DNA of 32,125 nt, taken from Clostridiales bacterium (lineage in GTDB: Bacteria > Bacillota > Clostridia > Oscillospirales > Acutalibacteraceae). The notes under the pieces are model-generated. The model made no database searches and was not told where the DNA came from. It saw only the letters and a program-made list of their open reading frames with translations. Of the stretch, positions 22,992-30,450 are shown piece after piece. The stretch is taken from positions 1-32,125 of the forward strand of contig DXXH01000017.1 in NCBI GenBank assembly GCA_019416395.1. Reading direction: 5' to 3'. Position 1 is the first letter of the stretch, and every line of letters starts with the position of its first letter. The position numbers were made by a program, and so were the translations under genes.

Positions 22992-23007
22992 TGATATCGA
23001 TATATCA
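22992..23007. promoter_or_regulatory. Perfect 6-bp inverted repeat TGATAT-CGAT-ATATCA
   Basis: This symmetric AT-rich site lies just upstream of the -35 of the proximal rex promoter and has the size of a regulator operator. The binding protein is not recognised. Confidence 0.35.
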
Positions 23008-23017
23008 TTCCTACCAA

Positions 23018-23046
23018 TTTACAAGGACACGGGAATCTGTTAAAAT
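23018..23046 (+). promoter_or_regulatory. Sigma-A promoter of rex-adhE
   Basis: TTTACA (23018-23023), 17 bp, then TAAAAT (23041-23046). The -10 is inside the candidate Rex operator, so Rex binding would block polymerase. Confidence 0.7.
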
Positions 23047-23054
23047 ATTGTCAA
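23037..23054. promoter_or_regulatory. Candidate Rex operator
   Basis: CTGTTAAAATATTGTCAA matches the Rex consensus TTGTTAA-N4-TTAACAA at 11 of 14 fixed positions. It covers the -10 of the only good promoter before rex and adhE. Rex in Clostridia commonly represses adhE and releases at high NADH. Confidence 0.55.
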
Positions 23055-23078
23055 AGTCAGGGGAAAGAGGTGAGGAGA

Positions 23079-23714
23079 GTGCCGAGCCAAAGCGTTTCCA
23101 AGCAAACTCTGCAACGGCTTCCGACTTATCTCAGCTATTTAAAGAGTCTGCGGGACGCTTCTAAATACATCTCGGCAACAGGAATAGCAGAAGCGCTGAA
23201 CATGAACCATGTGGTGGTGAGAAAGGATCTTGCCTCCATCAGCGGTTCGGGCAGGCCGAAGGTTGGCTATGTGCGTGAGGACCTGATTCGTGAGTTGGAA
23301 AGCTTTTTGGGGTATGATAATACCCAGGACGCCGTTTTGGTAGGCGCCGGCCGGTTAGGCAAAGCGCTTTTGGCTTACGAGGGTTTCGTGCAGTTTGGTT
23401 TGAACATTTTGGCTGGGTTCGATACAGACCCCTTGACGGTCAACACAGAGGTGGGGGGGAAGATGATACTTCCCATGGATCGTCTGGAAAGCCTCTGCAG
23501 CCGCATGAAAGTGCGCATTGGCATTCTTACGGTGCCAGGCGAATATGCTCAGGCGGTATGCAATCTGTTGATTAAAAGCGGGATTCTGGCTGTTTGGAAC
23601 TTTTCGAACGTCCATCTGGACGTGCCAGAGGGCATTCTGGTGCAAAACGAGAATATGGCCGTGTCTCTCGCCCTCTTGTCTAACCATTTAAAGGAAAGAT
23701 TCAGCACAAAATAA
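23079..23714 (+). CDS. rex: Redox-sensing transcriptional repressor Rex
   Basis: This NADH/NAD+-sensing repressor has 211 residues. The N-terminal winged helix is QTLQRLPTYLSYLKSL...ISATGIAEALNMNHVVVRKDLASIS. The NAD Rossmann domain has AVLVGAGRLGKALLAY, FDTDP and WNFSNVHLDVPEGILVQNENMAVSLALLSNHL, all typical. I start at the GTG at 23079, because AAAGAGGTG six bases before it is a good ribosome site and contains the alternative GTG at 23070. It lies 22 nt before adhE, so the sensor and its probable main target are in one transcript. Confidence 0.95.
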   Translation: MPSQSVSKQTLQRLPTYLSYLKSLRDASKYISATGIAEALNMNHVVVRKDLASISGSGRPKVGYVREDLIRELESFLGYDNTQDAVLVGAGRLGKALLAYEGFVQFGLNILAGFDTDPLTVNTEVGGKMILPMDRLESLCSRMKVRIGILTVPGEYAQAVCNLLIKSGILAVWNFSNVHLDVPEGILVQNENMAVSLALLSNHLKERFSTK

Positions 23715-23736
23715 ATAAAAAAGGATGGATCATTTC

Positions 23737-26343
23737 ATGAACACGAAAACGACTTATGAAATTGTGGAAAACGCGGAAACATTCGAAAGAATGCTTGCCC
23801 GGGTGCGTGAGGCGCAGAAAATCTACGCCACCTATACCCAGGAGCAGGTAGACAAGATTTTCCGCGCCGCCGCCATTGCAGCGAACTTGCAGCGTATTCC
23901 TCTGGCCAAGATGGCCGTAGAGGAAACCGGCATGGGCGTAGTGGAAGACAAGGTCATCAAGAACCACTATGCGGCTGAGTATATTTACAACGCTTACAAG
24001 GATACCAAGACCTGCGGTGTTATCGAAGAGGATCCCGCTTACGGTACAAAGAAGATCGCCGAGCCCATTGGCGTAATCGGCGCTGTGATCCCCACCACCA
24101 ACCCCACTTCCACCGCCATCTTTAAGACCCTGATTGCCCTGAAGACCCGCAACGGCATCATCATCAGCCCCCATCCCCGTGCCAAGAAGTGCACCATCGA
24201 GGCTGCTAAAGTTGTGCTGGAAGCTGCTGTGAAGGCTGGCGCTCCCGAAGGGCTGATCGGCTGGATCGATATCCCCAACCTGGAGCTGACCAACACTTTG
24301 ATGGCTGAGTCCGACATCATTCTGGCTACTGGTGGCCCTGGCATGGTGAAGGCTGCTTATTCTTCCGGTACTCCCGCTCTGGGCGTGGGCGCTGGCAACA
24401 CTCCCGCCATCATCGACGACACTGCCGACGTGGTTTTGGCCGTGAACTCCATCATTCATTCCAAGACCTTTGATAACGGCATGATCTGCGCTTCCGAGCA
24501 GTCCGTCATCGTTCTGGACAAGGTTTACAAGGCTGTCAAAGACGAGTTCATCAAGCGCGGCTGCTATTTCCTGAATAAAGCTGAGACCGAGAAGGTCCGC
24601 AAGACCATCATCATCAACGGCGCTCTGAACGCCAAGATCGTTGGCCAGAAGGCCCACACCATCGCTGCCCTGGCTGGCGTTGACGTGCCCGAAAACACCA
24701 AGATCATCATCGGCGAAGTGGAGAGCGTGGACATCTCTGAGGAGTTCGCTCACGAGAAGCTGTCTCCCGTGCTGGCCATGTACAAGGCAAAGACCTTTGA
24801 CGAGGCCATTGAGAAAGCTGAGCATCTGATTGCTGACGGCGGCTACGGCCACACCTCTTCTCTGTACATCAACGTGGCTGAGAAGGAAAAGATGGCCAAA
24901 CATCAGGCTGCTATGAAGACCTGCCGTATTCTGGTCAATACTCCCTCTTCCCAGGGCGGTATCGGCGACCTGTACAACTTCAAGCTGGCTCCCTCCCTTA
25001 CCCTGGGCTGCGGTTCCTGGGGCGGCAACTCCGTCTCCGAGAACGTGGGTGTCAAGCACCTTATCAACATCAAGACGGTTGCCGAGAGGAGAGAGAACAT
25101 GCTGTGGTTCAGAGTGCCTGAGAAGGTCTATTTCAAGAAGGGCTGCATGCCCGTTGCCCTGAATGAGTTGAAGACAGAGTATAACCGCAAGAAGGCCTTT
25201 ATCGTTACCGATACCTTCCTGTTCAAAAATGGTTATACCAAGCCCATCACCGACAAGCTGGACGAAATGGGCATTCAGTACGCTTGCTTCTACGATGTAG
25301 CTCCCGATCCGACTCTGGGCTGCGCTCTGGAAGGCGCCAAGCAGATTCGCGACTTTGAGCCTGACGTGATCATCGCTCTGGGCGGCGGTTCCGCAATGGA
25401 CGCTGCCAAGATCATGTGGGTGCTGTACGAGCATCCCGATGCCGACTTCCAGTCCATGTCCATGGACTTCATGGATATCCGGAAGCGTATCTACAAGTTC
25501 CCCAAGATGGGCGAGAAGGCAATCATGGTTGCTATCCCCACTTCTTCCGGTACTGGTTCCGAAGTGACTCCCTTCGCCATCATCACCGATGAGAAGACCG
25601 GCACCAAGTGGCCTCTGGCTGACTACGAGCTGCTGCCCACCATGGCCATTGTTGACGCTGACAACATGATGACTCAGCCCAAGGGCTTGACCAGCGCTTC
25701 TGGTATTGACGTTATGACCCACGCTCTGGAGGCTTATGTGTCCATTATGGCCACTCCCTTCACCGACGGTTTGGCACTGAAGGCTATGAAGGCTGTGTTC
25801 GATTACCTGCCTTCCTGCTATGAGAACGGCGCGAAGGATCCCTATGCCCGTGAGCGTATGGCTGAGGCTTCCTGCATGGCTGGTATGGCGTTCGCCAACG
25901 CGTTCCTGGGTGTGAACCACTCCATGGCTCACAAGCTGGGCGCTTATCATCACCTGCCCCACGGCATTGCCAACGCTCTGATCCTCACCGACGTGATGCG
26001 TTACAACGCCGCGGAAGTTCCCACCAAGATGGGTACCTTCTCCCAGTATCAGTATCCTCATGCCAAGGCTCGTTACGTGGAAGCTGCCCGTTTCTGCGGC
26101 ATTCAGGGCAAGAACGACGACGAGGTCTTTGAGAACTTCATCAAGGCTTTGGAAGACTTGAAGGAAAAGATCGGCATCAAGAAGACCATCAAAGATTATG
26201 GCGTAGACGAGAAGTACTTCCTGGATACTCTGGACGAGATGGTGGAGAACGCCTTCAACGACCAGTGCACCGGCGCTAACCCCAGATATCCCTTGATGAG
26301 CGAAATCAAAGAAATCTATCTGAAGTGCTACTACGGCAAGTAA
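23737..26343 (+). CDS. adhE: Bifunctional acetaldehyde-CoA / alcohol dehydrogenase
   Basis: This enzyme reduces acetyl-CoA to acetaldehyde and then ethanol, using two NADH. It has 868 residues. The aldehyde dehydrogenase half (1-445) has the catalytic Cys in NGMICASEQ (Cys251) and GVGAGNTPAIID. A linker is followed by the iron alcohol dehydrogenase half with GGGSAMDAAKIMWVLYEHP, SGIDVMTHALEAYVS and GVNHSMAHKLGAYHHLPHG (iron ligands Asp and His). The start is ATG 23737. An earlier in-frame ATG (23725) sits on the ribosome site. Strong C-ending codon bias suggests very high expression. It follows rex in the same operon. Confidence 0.96.
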   Translation: MNTKTTYEIVENAETFERMLARVREAQKIYATYTQEQVDKIFRAAAIAANLQRIPLAKMAVEETGMGVVEDKVIKNHYAAEYIYNAYKDTKTCGVIEEDPAYGTKKIAEPIGVIGAVIPTTNPTSTAIFKTLIALKTRNGIIISPHPRAKKCTIEAAKVVLEAAVKAGAPEGLIGWIDIPNLELTNTLMAESDIILATGGPGMVKAAYSSGTPALGVGAGNTPAIIDDTADVVLAVNSIIHSKTFDNGMICASEQSVIVLDKVYKAVKDEFIKRGCYFLNKAETEKVRKTIIINGALNAKIVGQKAHTIAALAGVDVPENTKIIIGEVESVDISEEFAHEKLSPVLAMYKAKTFDEAIEKAEHLIADGGYGHTSSLYINVAEKEKMAKHQAAMKTCRILVNTPSSQGGIGDLYNFKLAPSLTLGCGSWGGNSVSENVGVKHLINIKTVAERRENMLWFRVPEKVYFKKGCMPVALNELKTEYNRKKAFIVTDTFLFKNGYTKPITDKLDEMGIQYACFYDVAPDPTLGCALEGAKQIRDFEPDVIIALGGGSAMDAAKIMWVLYEHPDADFQSMSMDFMDIRKRIYKFPKMGEKAIMVAIPTSSGTGSEVTPFAIITDEKTGTKWPLADYELLPTMAIVDADNMMTQPKGLTSASGIDVMTHALEAYVSIMATPFTDGLALKAMKAVFDYLPSCYENGAKDPYARERMAEASCMAGMAFANAFLGVNHSMAHKLGAYHHLPHGIANALILTDVMRYNAAEVPTKMGTFSQYQYPHAKARYVEAARFCGIQGKNDDEVFENFIKALEDLKEKIGIKKTIKDYGVDEKYFLDTLDEMVENAFNDQCTGANPRYPLMSEIKEIYLKCYYGK

Positions 26344-26364
26344 TAAAACGGAGGAGTTTTTACC

Positions 26365-27117
26365 ATGAAATTGGAAAAGGTAATCGCTGTACGGACTTCC
26401 AAGACCATCTATCGCGATGGGGACCATGTGATCAAGGTATTTGACGAGGGATATTCCAAGGCTGATATCCTCAACGAGGCCTTGAATATCGCCCGTGTGG
26501 AAGAGACTGGCCTGCCCATTCCCGGTGTGGAAGAGGTCACGAAAATCGACGGCAAGTGGGCAATTGTCACCAGCTATGCCGAGGGCAAGACCCTGGCTCA
26601 GCTGATGGCGGAGAATCCCGACAAGAAGGACGAATATCTGGAGCGTTTTGTGGACATTCAGATGGAAGTCCAGTCCAAGACCTGCCCCATGCTCAACCGC
26701 TTGAAGGAAAAGATGAAGCGGAAGATCGCCCAGACCGGTCTGGACGCCACCACCCGCTACGAGCTGGATTCCCGTCTGGCTTCCATGCCCAACCACAACA
26801 AGCTGTGCCATGGCGACTTTAACCCCACCAACGTGGTGATCAGCCCCGATGGGGAAAGCTATTCCATTCTGGACTGGGCCCATGCGACCCAGGGCAACGC
26901 CAGCGCCGACGCCGCCCGGACCTATCTGCTGTTCTGGCTGGCAGGGGACATTGAAACCGCTGAGAAGTATCTGAACCTGTTCTGCAAGAAGACCGATACT
27001 GCCAAGCAGTATGTGCAGAAGTGGTTGCCCATCGTGGCGGCTTCCCAGTCTGTGAAGGGCAAGCCCGAAGAGCGGGAGTTCCTGATGCACTGGGTCAACG
27101 TGGTAGAGTACGAATAA
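26365..27117 (+). CDS. APH/choline-kinase-like phosphotransferase, substrate unknown
   Basis: This soluble kinase-fold protein has 250 residues. The N-lobe has IYRDGDHVIKVFDEGYSKADILNEALN (ATP-anchoring Lys and Glu). The catalytic loop is LCHGDFNPTNVV (Asp and Asn), and the metal Asp is in YSILDWAHATQG, in place of the usual IDWxxA. The fold is that of aminoglycoside, choline and related small-molecule kinases. Residues known to be specific for aminoglycosides were not recognised. It lies 21 nt after adhE with GGAGGAG upstream and shares the same codon bias, which argues for a metabolic rather than a resistance role. Confidence 0.82.
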   Translation: MKLEKVIAVRTSKTIYRDGDHVIKVFDEGYSKADILNEALNIARVEETGLPIPGVEEVTKIDGKWAIVTSYAEGKTLAQLMAENPDKKDEYLERFVDIQMEVQSKTCPMLNRLKEKMKRKIAQTGLDATTRYELDSRLASMPNHNKLCHGDFNPTNVVISPDGESYSILDWAHATQGNASADAARTYLLFWLAGDIETAEKYLNLFCKKTDTAKQYVQKWLPIVAASQSVKGKPEEREFLMHWVNVVEYE

Positions 27118-27158
27118 TCCGTTGACGGTTTTGCTGGAAAACTGAATATATGGTGAAA

Positions 27159-27207
27159 AGAGTCTCCGCGTCATGCCGGGGAGCGTGGCGCGGCTTCTCT
27201 TTATTTT
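27159..27207 (+). terminator. Terminator-like hairpin after the kinase gene
   Basis: AGAG-TCT-CCGCG pairs with CGCGG-CTT-CTCT with one symmetric internal loop, then TTATTTT. It separates the rex-adhE-kinase unit from the hydrogenase genes, perhaps incompletely. Confidence 0.6.
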
Positions 27208-27243
27208 AAAAGGAACTTTTACCATTTTTAGGAGGAGAATTCC

Positions 27244-27486
27244 ATGAAAGTTACCATTTGCATTGGAAGTTCATGTCATCTGAAAGGTTCCCGTCAGATT
27301 GTGGAGCAGCTCCAGTACCTGGTGAAGGAAAACCACCTGGAAGACAAGGTGGAATTGGGCGGCACATTCTGCATGGGCAACTGCGTCAACGGCGTCAATG
27401 TCACTCTGGACGACAAGCTGTATTCCCTGTCTCCCGAGACAACCAAGGATTTCTTTGATAAGGAAATTCTTGCAAAAGTACAATAA
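27244..27486 (+). CDS. Thioredoxin-fold [2Fe-2S] protein (NuoE/HydC-like)
   Basis: This small electron carrier of 80 residues matches the thioredoxin-like 2Fe-2S family: CIGSSCHLKGS (Cys x4 Cys) near the N-terminus and GTFCMGNCVNGVNV (Cys x3 Cys) at about 41-45. It is shorter than a NuoE subunit because it lacks the N-terminal helical part. AGGAGGAGAATTCC precedes the ATG. It is followed by the sensory hydrogenase, so it probably passes electrons to it or docks on it. That partner role is inferred from gene order. Confidence 0.88.
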   Translation: MKVTICIGSSCHLKGSRQIVEQLQYLVKENHLEDKVELGGTFCMGNCVNGVNVTLDDKLYSLSPETTKDFFDKEILAKVQ

Positions 27487-27501
27487 GAATCGCAACGCAG
27501 G

Positions 27502-27535
27502 AAGCTCCATCAATGATTTGTCATTGATGGAGCTT
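27502..27535 (+). repeat. Perfect 15-bp inverted repeat between two hydrogenase-module genes
   Basis: AAGCTCCATCAATGA (27502-27516) and its exact complement (27521-27535) enclose TTTG. No T-run follows, so it is not a normal terminator. It sits in the 92-nt gap between the 2Fe-2S gene and the sensory hydrogenase, where it could stabilise or process the mRNA. Confidence 0.85.
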
Positions 27536-27578
27536 GCCGTGCCAGGAACGTTATTTTTGAGTGAAAGGTTGTTCCAAC

Positions 27579-29252
27579 ATGGCTGAATATTTGAAATTAA
27601 AAAAATCCAACTGCGTAAACTGTTATAAATGTATCCGCCATTGCCCTGTGAAGTCCATCAAGTATTCCACGGGACAGGCGCAGATCGTAAACGACGAGTG
27701 CATTTTGTGCGGTCAGTGCTTTGTGGTGTGTCCCCAGAACGCCAAGGAAATCCGCAACGATGTGGCCAGTGCTGTGGCTTTGTTAAAGGCCGGCCCGGTG
27801 ATCGCCAGCGTGGCGCCTTCTTTTGTGGCGAACTATCCTGGGGCGACCATCGCCACCATGGAGAAGGCTTTGAAACAGCTGGGATTCTCCGGCGCTCAGG
27901 AGACCGCTGTGGGCGCGTCCATCGTAAAGACCGAGTACGAAAACATTGTCCGTGAAGGCAAGCAAGAGGTCATTATCTCCACTTGCTGTCATTCTGTGAA
28001 TACCCTGGTGGAAAAGTACTATCCGGAAGCGTTGCCTTATTTGGCAACGGTGCTTTCTCCCATGCAGGCCCATTGCCAGAAGATCAAGCAGGAAAACCCT
28101 GGCGTCAAGACGGTGTTTATTGGGCCCTGCATTTCCAAAAAGGCGGAAGCGGAAGCTTATCCCGGCACAGTGGATTGCGTGCTCACCTTTGAAGAACTTT
28201 CCGATTGGTTCAAGCAGGAGAGCGTGACCGTTGAGCAGGGCGAAGATACCTTAGAGGAAAGCCGTGCCCGTTTGTTCCCCACCTCTGGGGGAATTCTCCG
28301 CTCCATGAATTGCGATTCCGAAGACTATACCTACATGGTGGTAGACGGGATTGACAACTGCATCGCCGCCTTGGACGACATCAAGGAAGGCCGCTTGAAG
28401 AAGTGCTTCATTGAGATGTCCATCTGTGCTGGCAGCTGTGTTGGCGGCCCTGCCATGGAGCGGGAACGCCGCCGTCCTGTGACGGATACCATCGCAGTAA
28501 ACCGGTATGCGGGCAAGAAGGACTTCGTTGTGGAGCAGCCTGCGTCTGCGGACTTGATCAAGGATCACCGGTTTATTGGCCTGCACCGCCAGATGCCCGG
28601 GGAGAAGGAGATCGAGGAGATCCTGCGGAAGATGGGCAAAAACAGCCCGGAGCAGGAGCTCAACTGTGGCGCTTGCGGATACAATACCTGCCGGGAAAAG
28701 GCGGTTGCCGTGTATCAGGGCAAGGCAAACATCAATATGTGCCTGCCTTTCCTGAAGGAAAAAGCCGAGAGCTTCTCCGATACCATCATCAACAATACGC
28801 CCAATGGGATCATTGTTCTCAATGAGGATCTGGAAGTGCAGCAGATCAACTCTGCCGCCTGCCGGATCATGAATATCCGTCACGCTTCCGATGTGCTGGG
28901 CGACCAGGTGATCCGCGTTTTGGATCCCAAGGTGTTCCTGGACGTGATGCAGACAGGAAAGAGCGTGCGGGACGAAAAGGTGTATCTCACCGAGTATAAG
29001 CGCTATGTGGAGCAGAGCGTGATTTACGACAAGAGCTATCACATAGTGATGTGCATCATGCGTGACGTGACGGAGGAAGAGCGGGAGCGCATGAACAAGG
29101 AAAAGATCAGCCAGCACACCATAGAGGTGACGGACCGGGTCATCGAAAAGCAGATGCGCGTGGTGCAGGAAATCGCTTCCCTGTTGGGCGAGACTACTGC
29201 GGAGACAAAGATCGCGCTGACCAACCTGAAGGATTCCTTGGCAGATGAATAA
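27579..29252 (+). CDS. hydS: Putative sensory [FeFe] hydrogenase with PAS domain (HydS-like, group C)
   Basis: This protein has 557 residues from the ATG at 27579 (GTGAAAGG upstream). Two [4Fe-4S] ferredoxin motifs lie at 12-22 and 41-51. An H-cluster domain spans about 70-360 with altered motifs: STCCHS (Cys136/137, not TSCCP), IGPCISKK (Cys184) and MSICAGSCVGG (Cys283, Cys287). A CGACGYNTC cluster motif (Cys363, 366, 371, with Cys388) and a PAS domain at about 395-510 follow. A helical tail with no kinase domain ends it. Enzymes of this design are thought to sense H2 rather than make it. It overlaps the phosphatase gene by 8 nt. Confidence 0.88.
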   Translation: MAEYLKLKKSNCVNCYKCIRHCPVKSIKYSTGQAQIVNDECILCGQCFVVCPQNAKEIRNDVASAVALLKAGPVIASVAPSFVANYPGATIATMEKALKQLGFSGAQETAVGASIVKTEYENIVREGKQEVIISTCCHSVNTLVEKYYPEALPYLATVLSPMQAHCQKIKQENPGVKTVFIGPCISKKAEAEAYPGTVDCVLTFEELSDWFKQESVTVEQGEDTLEESRARLFPTSGGILRSMNCDSEDYTYMVVDGIDNCIAALDDIKEGRLKKCFIEMSICAGSCVGGPAMERERRRPVTDTIAVNRYAGKKDFVVEQPASADLIKDHRFIGLHRQMPGEKEIEEILRKMGKNSPEQELNCGACGYNTCREKAVAVYQGKANINMCLPFLKEKAESFSDTIINNTPNGIIVLNEDLEVQQINSAACRIMNIRHASDVLGDQVIRVLDPKVFLDVMQTGKSVRDEKVYLTEYKRYVEQSVIYDKSYHIVMCIMRDVTEEERERMNKEKISQHTIEVTDRVIEKQMRVVQEIASLLGETTAETKIALTNLKDSLADE

Positions 29253-30417
29253 TCTTTGCACGGATATTGGATACTTAAGCCTGAACAAATGGGGAGAACA
29301 GCTCTGCGGCGACCGCGTTGAGATCGTCGAGCAGGGGGAGAACTCCACAGTGATTGTTCTGGCGGACGGAATGGGAAGCGGCGTAAAGGCGAATATTCTT
29401 TCCTCCTTGACCTCCAAGATCATCTCTACGATGATGGCGGCCAATATGCGCCTGGAAGACTGCGTTTCCACCATAGCCTCCACACTGCCGGTCTGCGCTG
29501 TGCGGGGCGTGGCCTATTCCACGTTTACCATCATACACATTATCGAAAACGAAGAGGCGGAGATCATTCAGTATGACAACCCCTTGCTGATTCTGATCCG
29601 GGACGGGAAATTCGTGGAAATTCCCAAGACCGGCACAGAGATTGAGGGGAAGATGATCTACAAATCCAAGATCAAGCTCCAAGAAAACGATTTCCTGTTT
29701 ACCATGAGCGATGGCGCGATCCACGCGGGGGTAGGGAAGTCCCTGAATTTTGGCTGGGAGCGGAAGGACATCATCGACTTTTTGGAGATGATGTACGATA
29801 AGACCTATACCGCCAAGACCTACGCATCCATCTTGCTGGAAGAGTGCAACCATCTGTATGGCGGACACCCTGGGGACGATACCACTGTGTGCGTAGTGAA
29901 AGTCCGTGACCGTTCTCAGGTGAACCTGATGATTGGTCCGCCTTCCGACCGGAAGGATACCAACAAATATATGTCGCTGTTCTTCTCCAAGGAAGGCAAG
30001 CACATTGTTTGCGGTGGTACCACGTCCACTTTGGCCTCTGAGTTTCTGCATAAGCCCATGGTGGCGGATTTGAACTATCTGGACCCCGAGATCCCGCCGA
30101 TCGCGAAGATTGAGGGTGTGGACTTGGTTACCGAAGGCGTGATCACCATCAGCAAAGTGCTGGAGTACGCCAAGGACGTCATTACGGACAACACTTCGTA
30201 TACACAGTGGGGTTATAAACGCGACGGCGCTTCTTTGATTTCCCGTATGTTGTTTGAAGAGGCGACGGATATCAATTTCTTTGTGGGAAGGGCGATCAAC
30301 CCTGCTCACCAGAACCCCAATTTGCCCATCAATTTCAACATCAAAATGCGCTTGGTGGAAGAGTTGAGCGAATGTCTCAAGAAGATGGGAAAACGCATTA
30401 AAGTAAGCTACTTCTAA
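29245..30417 (+). CDS. SpoIIE-type PP2C Ser/Thr phosphatase with extra C-terminal domain
   Basis: This protein has 390 residues. The PP2C/SpoIIE core is at about 1-225, with metal-binding VIVLADGMGSGVKAN, FLFTMSDGAIHAG and HPGDDTTVCVVKV. A further 165 residues from about 230 (beginning NLMIGPPSDRKDTNKY) are not a domain I recognise. The ATG lies inside the last codons of the sensory hydrogenase gene (8-nt overlap) with almost no ribosome site, so the two are translated together. That supports a path from H2 sensing to dephosphorylation of an unknown partner such as an anti-sigma antagonist, which is an inference. Confidence 0.87.
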   Translation: MNNLCTDIGYLSLNKWGEQLCGDRVEIVEQGENSTVIVLADGMGSGVKANILSSLTSKIISTMMAANMRLEDCVSTIASTLPVCAVRGVAYSTFTIIHIIENEEAEIIQYDNPLLILIRDGKFVEIPKTGTEIEGKMIYKSKIKLQENDFLFTMSDGAIHAGVGKSLNFGWERKDIIDFLEMMYDKTYTAKTYASILLEECNHLYGGHPGDDTTVCVVKVRDRSQVNLMIGPPSDRKDTNKYMSLFFSKEGKHIVCGGTTSTLASEFLHKPMVADLNYLDPEIPPIAKIEGVDLVTEGVITISKVLEYAKDVITDNTSYTQWGYKRDGASLISRMLFEEATDINFFVGRAINPAHQNPNLPINFNIKMRLVEELSECLKKMGKRIKVSYF

Positions 30418-30450
30418 AGACGTTTCGCAGGAAAGGAAGGTACAAACAGA

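Noticed and set aside
23701..27225. Antisense open frame of 1174 codons opposite adhE and the kinase gene
   Set aside because: It is a shadow of strong C-ending codon bias in adhE and the kinase, with no family motif and a low-complexity His/Gly/Leu composition. It crosses gene boundaries.
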